16,454 bases of DNA from Planctomycetaceae bacterium (GTDB taxonomy: Bacteria; Planctomycetota; Planctomycetia; Pirellulales; Thermoguttaceae). Location: contig JAITDV010000517.1 of assembly GCA_031282385.1 (NCBI GenBank), positions 1-16,454 on the forward strand. Direction: 5' to 3'. Positions 1 to 7,477 of this stretch are shown piece by piece. The position numbers were made by a program, and so were the translations under genes. Each line of letters starts with the position of its first letter. Positions within the stretch are counted from its first letter, which is position 1. The notes under the pieces were generated by a model. The model was not told where the DNA came from and did no database searches. It saw only the letters and a program-made list of their open reading frames with translations.

Positions 1-8
1 CTTTAACT

Positions 9-13
9 GGAGG
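9..13 (+). promoter_or_regulatory. Shine-Dalgarno site of the first DUF1559 gene
   Basis: GGAGG lies five bases before an ATG at 19-21. It is the only strong ribosome-binding site in this area, so it decides the start. The in-frame alternatives in the downstream reading frame (TTG at 50, ATG at 89) have no such site. The paralogue at 9823-11076 has the same arrangement, GGAGG then an A-rich spacer then ATG-AAA-AAA. Confidence 0.8.
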
Positions 14-18
14 ATAAA

Positions 19-1276
19 ATGAAAAAGACAAATTCAATGTTCGGTTTGTTTGTCGCTGGCGGCGTCGAGTTTGACGCGAATTTTAATAATGTTAAAATGG
101 GCAGGGGGGGGGGGGATACGTAATTGTCGTTTTACGAATTTTCGTAACGATAATTCTCTGCGGGATTCCTCTAAACCTTTTTCTAGTGTTGGTATTCTGG
201 CTTTTACATTGGTTGAACTTCTGGTAGTCATTGCGATTATTGGCGTATTAATTGCCATCCTTTTGCCCGCTGTTCAAGCAGCACGCGAAGCCGCAAGAAG
301 AATGCAGTGCGCCAACAATCTAAAACAACTTGCTCTGGCATGTCACAATCATCACGATGTTTCGAAATGCTTCCCATCAAGAATGACTGGACCAAGTACT
401 TCTGAAAGCCGTTTGAGTTGGCTTTACCAAATTCTTCCATACGCAGAGCAAGAATCCTTGTACCAAAAAATTAATACTACCGGAACAGGCAATGCAGCAA
501 ATGGTACAACTAATTACACAAATATTCCAGTTCCATGGGATGGTAATTTCCTTCCGTGGCGTACGGTAATTACTGTATTTCTTTGCCCTTCAGATAATGC
601 AAAAAATAAGGTGGAAGGCGGAATTGCTAATTCGAGTTATAGTTGCAATTGTGGTGATTTAACTTATTGGCACGTTAGGAATAATCAAGATAAACGTGGA
701 CGCGGTTTATTTTTGGCTCTGATTCATAAAGGATTCGAGGATGTTACCGATGGTTCTTCCAACACTTTTTTAGCATCTGAATCCGCTATTTTTGGCGGAA
801 ATCCTTATGCCCGTCGAGGAGGAATTGCCCTCAACCGAAATATTCAAACCGGTACGCCGGCTGCTTGCTGGGCTGCTATTGATTCGACAGATAAACAGCG
901 TATTCAAGCTCCTGTTTATAATATTGGAAATAGGAATTTCTGCGGTGTGAGATGGCCAGATGGATTACCCATGAGTACCGGATTTTATACAATTTTACCG
1001 CCCAACGCACCAACCTGTTTTGATAACAGTGACTTAAATGGTTACAGCGTCGGAATTTCCCGATCTGCATCAAGTTGGCACAACGGCGGTGTCAACTGTG
1101 CACTTGCTGATGGAACGGTAAAATTTGTTAACGAAACAGTCGATTGTGGTGTAATGAGTAATCCTTTACCGTATCTTAACCCCGGTACAGTTTGGGATCC
1201 AAGCGTTGCACCAAGTCCCTACGGAATTTGGGGAGCTTACGGCACCATCAACTGTAACGAAACTAGATCACTGTAA
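19..1276 (+). CDS. DUF1559 prepilin-like protein, out of frame at a G12 tract (candidate phase-variable gene)
   Basis: DUF1559 proteins are planctomycete-typical secreted or surface proteins with a type II/IV prepilin N-terminus; their exact role is not established. From ATG 19 the frame reads about 30 codons, enters a G12 run (104-115) and stops at 121-123, giving a 34-aa peptide. After the run the frame is open to 1276. With 11 G the two join into a 418-aa protein, close to the 417 aa of the paralogue at 9823-11076. In that numbering the leader is 61 residues, then FTLVELL and a hydrophobic helix (about 62-85), then the family block AREAARRMQC. The C-terminal region holds the HNGGVN...ADGTVKF (H-x9-DG) motif. 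The residue before Phe62 is Ala, whereas Gly is usual at the prepilin peptidase site. As written, the body is open from TTG 50 or ATG 89, both without a ribosome-binding site. A lipoprotein gene follows. A miscounted homopolymer is the main alternative to a true OFF state. Confidence 0.85.
104..115 (+). repeat. G12 homopolymer in a coding leader
   Basis: Twelve consecutive G in an otherwise AT-rich region, inside the leader of the DUF1559 gene. It encodes the Gly run after the residues VKMGR. At 12 G the start at 19 is out of frame; 11 or 14 G would restore the frame. It matches in position and context the 13-G run of the paralogue (VKIGGGG), also preceded by GTTAAAAT. Confidence 0.93.
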
Positions 1277-1302
1277 CAATATTATTATGTTTCAGTGATT
1301 TT
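1267..1302 (+). terminator. weak possible terminator after the DUF1559 gene
   Basis: ATCACTG (1267-1273) can pair with CAGTGAT (1293-1299) across a 19-nt loop, followed by a short T run. The stem begins inside the last codons of the gene. It is short and AT-rich, so this is only a candidate. Confidence 0.3.
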
Positions 1303-1305
1303 GCG

Positions 1306-1343
1306 CTCTTGAGTTACGCAATTTATTGTACGAATAGTACAGT
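1306..1343 (+). repeat. fragment (3' part) of the dispersed intergenic repeat
   Basis: The stretch from CTCTTGAGTTACGCAATTT to the GTACGAATAGTAC part matches the last third of the repeat copy at 2237-2346 (CTCTTGAGTTACGTAATTT ... GTACGAACAGTA). The first two thirds are missing here. See the entry at 2237-2346 for the family. Confidence 0.6.
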
Positions 1344-1358
1344 TAAATTTTTGGCAAT

Positions 1359-1424
1359 GGGTTGAAAGCCAAACATCAGTAGCGTAGGGCGTTGTCATAC
1401 GCTGCTTATTCAAGGCTTTCAGCC
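1359..1424. repeat. nested palindromic (REP-like) hairpin
   Basis: An outer stem joins GGTTGAAAGCC (1360-1370) to GGCTTTCAGCC (1414-1424) with one G-U pair. An inner stem joins AGTAGCGTA (1378-1386) to TACGCTGCT (1398-1406) with one G-U pair. The shape and wording resemble short REP-type intergenic palindromes seen in many bacteria. It lies between the DUF1559 and lipoprotein genes, so it could end or stabilise a transcript. No adjacent T run makes it a classical terminator. The rest of 1277-1538 holds no gene. Confidence 0.65.
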
Positions 1425-1538
1425 TTATTGTTCAAATACAACATAAAAAACAATCCACTGAATGGTATTAAGAATGTAATTTAATATCGTTCAAAATATA
1501 ATAATTACACAATAAACCCAATAAAAGGAGAAAATAAA

Positions 1539-2027
1539 ATGAAAATGAAAAATTTTTTAACACTATTTACCGTTACTGTCAGCCTGCTTTTCTTCGGATG
1601 TAATCAGAACACAATTCCGACTGTTCCAATTAAAATTGTCATTACTTACAAAGGTAAGAATGTTGATGGAGCTCTTGTTACGCTCAATCCGGTTATCAAA
1701 AATGGAACTCAAAGATCAGCAGCCGGTATGACAGATACTAATGGTCATGCCGCAATATCAACACCAGGAGGTAATGATGGCGCAATGGAAGGCGATTTCA
1801 AAGTTACAGTGATGAAAACTTCCTCAATTGGAAGTACCGAAAACATTCCAAAATACACAAGTTATGAAGAAGCTGCCGCCAACTCTGCAACTACTAACAA
1901 AACAATGGACTCACAAAACATAGAACATTTGTTGCCCATAAAATATGCTTCCGAAAATACAACAGATATTACAATTTCCGTCAAAAAAGGAAACAAAAAT
2001 AATTGGATTTTCGATCTCAAAGATTGA
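1539..2027 (+). CDS. lipoprotein with carboxypeptidase-regulatory-like (beta-sandwich) domain
   Basis: A 162-residue protein. The N-terminus MKMKNFLTLF...LLFFGC has a hydrophobic core and a lipobox ending in Cys21, so it is probably a lipid-anchored envelope protein. Residues about 28-95 (IKIVITYKGKNVDGALVTL ... GMTDTNGHAAIST ... GDFKVTVMK) match the small carboxypeptidase-regulatory or transthyretin-like fold of planctomycete lipoproteins often encoded next to DUF1559 genes. AAGGAG at 1525-1530 sits eight bases before the ATG. A second in-frame ATG two codons on is possible. It follows the DUF1559 gene by 262 bp on the same strand, so co-function at the cell surface is inferred, though the intervening hairpin may separate the transcripts. 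The specific function is unknown. Confidence 0.85.
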   Translation: MKMKNFLTLFTVTVSLLFFGCNQNTIPTVPIKIVITYKGKNVDGALVTLNPVIKNGTQRSAAGMTDTNGHAAISTPGGNDGAMEGDFKVTVMKTSSIGSTENIPKYTSYEEAAANSATTNKTMDSQNIEHLLPIKYASENTTDITISVKKGNKNNWIFDLKD

Positions 2028-2236
2028 TGATTACCACTATATTTTTGGTAACTATTCAGTCGAGAGCGTTTTTAATCTGTTCACAGTTTAAAATCCTCGA
2101 GTTGAAATGGCAAGGTAGAAATTTGTTGAATGTGTTTATTAAATTTTTGAAATTGTTTTGTTAAGGTTGCAAATAGTTGATTTGATATTACAATTTGTTC
2201 CTTCGTTTGTCCAAAATAATTCGGAATTTTAAACTA

Positions 2237-2346
2237 TTTAAACAGCTCACACTTTAAATTTCCTTTACCTTCGTCTAATTACCTATCGGAAAGCAAAACT
2301 TTTACACTCTTGAGTTACGTAATTTACAGTACGAACAGTATAAAAT
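2237..2346 (+). repeat. dispersed intergenic repeat, copy A (upstream of the cytochrome gene)
   Basis: Near-full copy of a family of about 105 bp. The blocks, in order, are TTTAAACAGCTCACACTTT, a TTTACC block, TTACCTATCGGAAAGC, CTTTTACACTCTTGAGT, and AGTACGAACAGTATAAAAT. Other near-full copies are at 6331-6436 (+), 9306-9405 (-), 13001-13106 (-), 13508-13614 (-) and 15488-15593 (-). This copy ends about 50 bp before the ATG at 2397, in the gene's orientation, so it may carry promoter or leader function. A shorter similar block (CTGTTCACAGTTTAAAATCC) lies at about 2075-2094. The rest of 2028-2396 shows no gene. Confidence 0.8.
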
Positions 2347-2396
2347 TTCGGATTTTAAACTCTAACCAACCTTAAACCAAAAAGGAAAAACCTAAC

Positions 2397-5300
2397 ATGA
2401 AAAGAATATTTAAATTGTCCACACTCAAGTTTTCGTTACCATTTGTCGGCTTCTCTTTTGATGAATCTGCTTTAACGTTTTTGTGCCGACGGATTCTAAT
2501 GAACATTCAGTGTATATTCGTTTTATTTGTTGTGTTTGGCATGATTTGTCATGCGGACAACATTAACGTTACGAAAAATAACAACAATAGCTCCGCCACA
2601 ATATCCTCACAACCCTCCACCAACAACACTGCCGTTAACACCAATAATAATTCCGATGAATTGCGGATTGAAACGCCGTTATTGTTTGTGAAACGCCATA
2701 ATTATCTTGGGTTGCATATTTATGATACGTTTTACAAATGGCGGCCTGGCGGCGGAATTTATGTTCTTGAAAATCCTGCCGATCCGCCGGAAAAACATCG
2801 TATCAGACCCGTAATTGATCCAACAACTCCGCAAACTCTAGGCGAAGGTATGTACAGTCATCCTGATTTGTCTTGGGATGCAAAACGAATTCTGTTTTGT
2901 TTCAAAGGCTCTTCAAATGATGGAACTTCTATTTACGAAATCGGAGTTGACGGCAAGGGATTGCGAAAAATCACAGATTGCAAATCGAATTTTTGTAACA
3001 AATATCAAGGCGTCGGTAGAGGTAATCATGATTTTATGCCGGCTTATTTGCCCGATGGCAGAATCGTTTTCACTTCTACAAGATACAGCGGACTTGTACC
3101 TTGCGCGAATAACGGTGTAAATATTCTGCACGTTATGAATGCTGACGGCTCAAATATTCATCCGATATCAGTCAACAACGTAAACGAATTTGATCCATCA
3201 ATTATGCCGGATGGACGAATTTTATTTGGACGTTGGGAGTACATAGACAAAAATGCGTTGACTCAACAAAGTGCGTGGTCGGTTTTTCCCGACGGCACAA
3301 ACGAAACCGCGTTGTTCGCTAACAATCTCGTCTTTCCCGAAGCAACTTTGCAACTACGATCCGTTCCCAATGTACCGTATTTAATTTGTTCTACATTTGC
3401 CAAACATAACGGACCGCCGCGTGGTTCGATTGCGATGATTGATCTCAGAAAGGGTAAAGATGAAATTGCCGCTATCACTAATTTTGAGCATCCGAAGAAT
3501 CCAACTTATGATCACGGCGAATCTTGTGATCCGTTTCCGTTGTCTGAAAATCTTGTTGTTTACAGCGGTCAATTTGCCAGAGGACAAAAAAATTCTATCA
3601 TGTTGATTAATCGTAACGGAAATAGAACCGTCTTAATTTCTGACCCGCGAATTGACCTCCACAACCCGATTCCAATTGAGCCGCGACCAATTCCGCCAAT
3701 TATAAGCGATCAAACCGACAACTCTAAAACCGAAGGTGATTTTTTTGTGCAAGATGTTTATGCAGGTTTGCCCAATGTGCCGCGCGGCTCAATAAAATGG
3801 TTACGTGTAATTGAAGAAACAAGCCGAATCAGCCCATCACCGGGTCCGACAATCTTGAATCAAACTTTTCTCGTTTCGGCGGCGTTGGCGTTCAGTTCAA
3901 AAAATTATCTTGGAATAGTGCCAGTAGAAAAAGACGGTTCAGCGTTCTTTTCTGTTCCGTCTGGCAAGGCGGTTTACTTTCAATTGCTTGATGAAAATTA
4001 CAAACTTGTCCGTAGCATGCGCACGTTTATTCAAGCCGTACCGGGTACAACGCGATCTTGTTTCGGATGCCATGAATATATAGTGCCGGCGAAAGAATCC
4101 GCACGTAAAGGAACGGGCGAAGTACGCCGTCTTAAACCTGAATCGTGGGGCAGCGGCCCGATTGATTATCCGTCAATGATTCAACCGATTTTGAATCGTA
4201 ATTGTGTAAGTTGTCATGGCGGCGAAAAAGGAATTGCGGCAGGTTTAGATTTGACCGGCGGCTGGACTGAATACTTTAATAACAGTTACGAAAACCTTGT
4301 TAGTCGGCGTGAAGTTGTTTATTCGTCGCCGTTGATTGGCGGGATTGATTGTATGAATGGGACGGCAAATTGGTCAGCACAAATTTTCGGCACTTACGAA
4401 CACGGTTCGGGCAAAGCACCGCTTGCCGACGTCGTTGTTTCCGGACACAAGAAACGTTTCCCAAATATGACTCAAACGGAACGTGAATTGATGCTCGCAT
4501 GGATTGACACAAACGGTTTGTATTACGGAACTTGGAATTACACAAAAAATGGATACACTATACCGCAATGGCAGAAATTAAAATCTGATTTGATCAATGT
4601 AATGAAAGAAGCCGGATGTGCGAGTTGTCATGCCGACGAAAAAGGTAACATCAGACGTTTTGAACCGGATTGGATCAATCTTGAGAAACCGGAATGGAGC
4701 CGAATACTTCGCGCGCCGCTTCCTGATGTTACAAGTGTTACAAGTAACAAGGACAAAATATCGGCGAATAAAAAGTCAAATGGAAGTTCTGAACAAAATC
4801 TCGGGCTTGGTTTTTGTAGAGCGGGCAAAGTAGATCAGAATTGGAGGCGGTTGTTGATGCCGACTAATTCATCATACGAACATGCAGTTCGCGAGCTTAA
4901 TCGTTTTCCGCGTCAGATTTGGCGCAACTGGGATAAAGATGTCAGCAAAACAGGCGAACCGGTTATTTCATTCGCGTCAACTAGTGATCCGTATTATCAA
5001 AAAATGTTGCGATTGATTGATTCAGCACGTTATGAAATTTTGAACAATCCGCGAATTGATATGCCCGGAGCAATTTCTATCGGCGGGCAATTCAGACAAA
5101 TTATTCCAACACCGTTGCCCAATAGACAAATCGGGTTCACGGTTAAAACGAATCCCGATTCAAGCGTTTTACTTCAATGGGAACAATCGGCAGAAACGTA
5201 TGGGTTAACGTTCAATATTTATCGTAACAATAATTTGATTGCGACTACAACAGCGTTTAAGTGGATAGATATTGAAGCTGAAATTGGTCGGAATAAATAT

Positions 5301-6230
5301 TCGTTGATTCCTGAAAGTAATGGTAAAAAAGGTTTGCCGGTTCGGGTGGAGATAAATGTCCCGAAAGCGGAATTGAGTACGAAGGTTGAGAGTCTTGTTG
5401 CGGAGCCGAGTACGGGAAGTGTGAAGCTTTATTGGCGGAATCAATTTGACAACGTAACATATTCGGTTTCTTATGAGGTTTGGCGGCAAGAAGTAACACC
5501 CAATGCACAATGGAATAATCTTACTCAAAATAATCCGGTAAAGAGTCTTTCTTTTAATGACAGGTCAGTGAAAGCGGATAAGATTTATCGTTACAAAATT
5601 CGTCCGGTATTTTTACGAGGTGAATTTGGGGATTACTCGAATGAAGTAGAAGCGTATGTTAAAGCAATACCGCGCATAACGGTTTTTGAATCAACATTGC
5701 AAAATTCAATTTCGGCAAAGTTAGCAAATAGTTCAATAGTAAAAGGCGATTTGCGCGGAGATGCGAAATTGACAATGGAGTCGTTGGAGATTCCGTCGCG
5801 GGGCGGATTAATTTTTCCAAATCGAGAAGAATACAACGCAGAAGAACAAATAGAGGTTGATTTTTGGGTTCAGATTAATGAGTTATCGCAGATGCCGGTT
5901 TTGGTGAGTTTTGGACAATGGAATGTTTCCGGATGGTTTGTGCAATTCTTGACAGGACGTTTGCGATGGCATTGCAACGGTGTAGATTGCGATGGCGGAA
6001 CAATAGTTGTTGGCAAATGGACACATCTGGTTTGTCAATATGACGGCGAAACGTTGCGAATTGTTCAAGACGGCAAAAAAGTTGCGGAGAAGCAAGCAAA
6101 TTCAAGACAAACTCCAAATTGGAAAGGCAAACTAATAATCGGAAACTACACCGATGAAGCAAACCCGCAATATCAACTAAAAGGTTGTATAAAAGATATA
6201 AAAATCACAAACTACATCAAAGAGAATTAA
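2397..6230 (+). CDS. secreted three-haem c-type cytochrome, HzsA-like PD40 domain with Fn3 and LamG
   Basis: A 1277-residue exported protein. Met35 (nt 2499) begins a better signal peptide (MNIQCIFVLFVVFGMICHA), so translation may start there; the ATG at 2397 has AGG 11 bases upstream. A low-complexity Asn/Ser/Thr linker follows (about 58-85). Residues about 90-500 form a TolB/PD40-type beta-propeller of the hydrazine-synthase-alpha middle-domain family (HPDLSWDAKRILF at 155, YLPDGRIVFTSTR at 217, IMPDGRILFGRWEY at 269). Next come the family block PVEKDGSAFFSVP (509) and three CXXCH haem sites: C555FGCH, C603VSCH and C741ASCH. Two fibronectin III-like domains (about 913-995, 999-1090) and a C-terminal LamG-like domain (about 1125-1277) follow. 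A redox and ligand- or polymer-binding role at the envelope is inferred; the substrate is unknown. This is not evidence for hydrazine synthesis, because such paralogues occur in non-anammox planctomycetes and no HzsB/C genes are here. Confidence 0.85.
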   Translation: MKRIFKLSTLKFSLPFVGFSFDESALTFLCRRILMNIQCIFVLFVVFGMICHADNINVTKNNNNSSATISSQPSTNNTAVNTNNNSDELRIETPLLFVKRHNYLGLHIYDTFYKWRPGGGIYVLENPADPPEKHRIRPVIDPTTPQTLGEGMYSHPDLSWDAKRILFCFKGSSNDGTSIYEIGVDGKGLRKITDCKSNFCNKYQGVGRGNHDFMPAYLPDGRIVFTSTRYSGLVPCANNGVNILHVMNADGSNIHPISVNNVNEFDPSIMPDGRILFGRWEYIDKNALTQQSAWSVFPDGTNETALFANNLVFPEATLQLRSVPNVPYLICSTFAKHNGPPRGSIAMIDLRKGKDEIAAITNFEHPKNPTYDHGESCDPFPLSENLVVYSGQFARGQKNSIMLINRNGNRTVLISDPRIDLHNPIPIEPRPIPPIISDQTDNSKTEGDFFVQDVYAGLPNVPRGSIKWLRVIEETSRISPSPGPTILNQTFLVSAALAFSSKNYLGIVPVEKDGSAFFSVPSGKAVYFQLLDENYKLVRSMRTFIQAVPGTTRSCFGCHEYIVPAKESARKGTGEVRRLKPESWGSGPIDYPSMIQPILNRNCVSCHGGEKGIAAGLDLTGGWTEYFNNSYENLVSRREVVYSSPLIGGIDCMNGTANWSAQIFGTYEHGSGKAPLADVVVSGHKKRFPNMTQTERELMLAWIDTNGLYYGTWNYTKNGYTIPQWQKLKSDLINVMKEAGCASCHADEKGNIRRFEPDWINLEKPEWSRILRAPLPDVTSVTSNKDKISANKKSNGSSEQNLGLGFCRAGKVDQNWRRLLMPTNSSYEHAVRELNRFPRQIWRNWDKDVSKTGEPVISFASTSDPYYQKMLRLIDSARYEILNNPRIDMPGAISIGGQFRQIIPTPLPNRQIGFTVKTNPDSSVLLQWEQSAETYGLTFNIYRNNNLIATTTAFKWIDIEAEIGRNKYSLIPESNGKKGLPVRVEINVPKAELSTKVESLVAEPSTGSVKLYWRNQFDNVTYSVSYEVWRQEVTPNAQWNNLTQNNPVKSLSFNDRSVKADKIYRYKIRPVFLRGEFGDYSNEVEAYVKAIPRITVFESTLQNSISAKLANSSIVKGDLRGDAKLTMESLEIPSRGGLIFPNREEYNAEEQIEVDFWVQINELSQMPVLVSFGQWNVSGWFVQFLTGRLRWHCNGVDCDGGTIVVGKWTHLVCQYDGETLRIVQDGKKVAEKQANSRQTPNWKGKLIIGNYTDEANPQYQLKGCIKDIKITNYIKEN

Positions 6231-6330
6231 TGACTATTCAGTTGGTGTTTTTTTATCGATCATATTTACTAGACCGTTTCTTTAACCTTCTCCGATACTC
6301 ACATTTATTATTTAAAGGTATGAAATAGTC

Positions 6331-6436
6331 TTCAAGCTGTTAAAACTTTAACTTTCCTTTATCGCCTGCTTACCTATCGGAAAGCAGGCTTTTACGTTCT
6401 TGAGTCCCGCAAATTTTTAGTACGAACTGTATATTA
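6331..6436 (+). repeat. dispersed intergenic repeat, copy B (with stem-loop)
   Basis: Same family as 2237-2346, 101 bp after the cytochrome gene and in its orientation. This copy has a perfect 8-bp stem, GCCTGCTT (6364-6371) with AAGCAGGC (6382-6389), around ACCTATCGGA, then TTTT. It could therefore act as an intrinsic terminator for the preceding gene. The following TTGAGTCCCGCAA and AGTACGAACTGTAT match the other copies. Confidence 0.8.
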
Positions 6437-6601
6437 GACCTTTTCTCTAACCTAAAAATACATCAACGCAACAAAAAAACTACAACAAAAAACCGCCTTT
6501 AACTCCTCCAAGACCACCCCTAACCCCTCCGAATGATGGGAATTATTCCCCTCATTCGGAGAGATCAGGGGTGGTCTCCTACAGGTTAGCGAAAAGGTCT
6601 A
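6435..6601. repeat. 167-bp element with 19-bp terminal inverted repeats
   Basis: TAGACCTTTTCTCTAACCT (6435-6453) is matched in reverse complement at 6583-6601 with 18 of 19 bases. A related direct copy, TAGACCGTTTCTTTAACCT, lies at 6270-6288. Between the arms is a strong hairpin (6512-6576). No reading frame of note lies inside. This looks like a miniature inverted-repeat element or a repeat-derived remnant. A clear target-site duplication was not seen, so mobility is inferred only. Confidence 0.6.
6512..6576. repeat. long GC-rich hairpin inside the inverted-repeat element
   Basis: GACCACCCCT (6512-6521) pairs with AGGGGTGGTC (6567-6576), TCCGAATGA (6528-6536) with TCATTCGGA (6552-6560), and GGGAAT (6538-6543) with ATTCCC (6545-6550). 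Together they form an almost continuous stem. It is strikingly GC-rich for this region. It could stop transcripts from both sides or be the core of a palindromic mobile repeat. Confidence 0.75.
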
Positions 6602-6689
6602 TTTTTCGGTGATTATAATTGCCAAAATATTTCGAGTTATTATCAGTCTCGCAGGGACAACATTTTATTTGTTCTGAATTGCAGCGACA

Positions 6690-6704
6690 CGATATGTCAT
6701 ATCG
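6690..6704. repeat. short palindrome downstream of the DUF1559 remnant
   Basis: CGATATG-T-CATATCG is a perfect 7-bp inverted repeat around one base, flanked by partly complementary GCGACA and GCCCCG. It lies just beyond the end of the broken minus-strand gene. It could be a protein-binding palindrome or a relic; nothing in the sequence decides. Confidence 0.4.
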
Positions 6705-6746
6705 CCCCGAATTGGAGTACGCACAATTTTAAGTCACAATCAAAAT

Positions 6747-7032
6747 TCACGGAGCCGACATAACTTCGCCATCTTTGGTATCAGACAACTTGAACAGCGG
6801 GCAAAAGCAACGCAATCAAAATACCAATGATCACTATTACCACCAAAAGCTCAACAAGAGTAAAACCAAAAAACACCAGAAAAGGTTTGGGAGAAAGTCC
6901 CAGATAATTATCGTAACGATAATTTGAGCGATCTTGCTCTTTACATAGCACCCCGCTACCTATCTAAACATGAATTGTTTCCATTTTAGCGCGAATGGTA
7001 AACGAACCGAAATTTAAATGTGTCTTTTTCAT
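6747..7032 (-). pseudogene. broken DUF1559 prepilin-like gene
   Basis: On the minus strand an A-rich, GAGG-containing ribosome-binding site precedes ATG at 7032, giving MKKTHLNFGSFTIRAKMETIHV and then an in-frame TAG. The same frame resumes and reads a leader (NYRYDNYLGLSPKPFLVFFG) followed by FTLVELLVV and LIALLLPAVQ, ending at 6781. This matches the DUF1559 start of the gene at 19-1276, including DNA-level similarity around CGATAATT and AAACCTTTT. A shift of one frame gives SDTKDGEVMSAP and a stop at 6747-6749. That resembles DUF1559 C-terminal tails (compare NVSDGNVVTMP of the 9823-11076 protein). The simplest reading is a gene hit by a nonsense mutation and a large internal deletion joining its two ends. 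There is no long G run; only four G remain at the corresponding place. Confidence 0.8.
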
Positions 7033-7477
7033 TTTTTCCTCTTTTTTAAAATTGTTAGTGAAATGGATTAAATGTTTCAAAAATATTGCACTGTGAATTT
7101 TTTTCCCATACAAAAAAGAAAAAAACGTGCAATAACAAAATCTACCACGAAAAATTCTCATTCTACACAAAAAAGATTTACACAGAACTCAATCAAATCT
7201 TCCGCAATTCAAGTAAACAAGATTTTCGTTACAAAAATTTCCAAAATCAGGGAATAAAGCGGCAGAAAAATGAAATTTTAATGAATTTTAAAACTGTTCA
7301 CACTTTAATATTTTCGCCTTGAAAGAATAATGATATAATACAACGAGTTTTTTGCATTGCCGTTGTCTGGGCGAAATCAAAATATACAATACCAATTTAT
7401 TGAATTATTGCGATTGAAATATGTTCAATTAAAAAACACACGAATGAATAGTTACAAAATCAATTGCTCAAATTATC
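7033..7477. other. gene-free AT-rich intergenic stretch
   Basis: No convincing gene. The small frames here are lysine/asparagine-rich with no ribosome-binding site. A fragment of the dispersed repeat (TTTTAAAACTGTTCACACTTT) lies at 7286-7306. The motif TGAATAGTTAC occurs at 7445-7455, the inverse of motifs found just after three gene ends elsewhere. Promoters for the pseudogene (minus) and the membrane-protein pair (plus) would have to lie here. TATAAT at about 7333 is a possible -10 without a clear -35. Confidence 0.5.

Noticed and set aside
191..205. GGTATTCTGGCTTTT occurs both in the first DUF1559 gene and at 11393-11407.
   Set aside because: The second occurrence lies in the conserved 3' block of the cobalamin riboswitch (read on the other strand), so the 15-base match is best explained by chance.
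2397..6230. Hydrazine synthase alpha subunit (anammox).
   Set aside because: The family resemblance is real, but there are no HzsB/C genes, the domain order is extended and such paralogues occur outside anammox bacteria.
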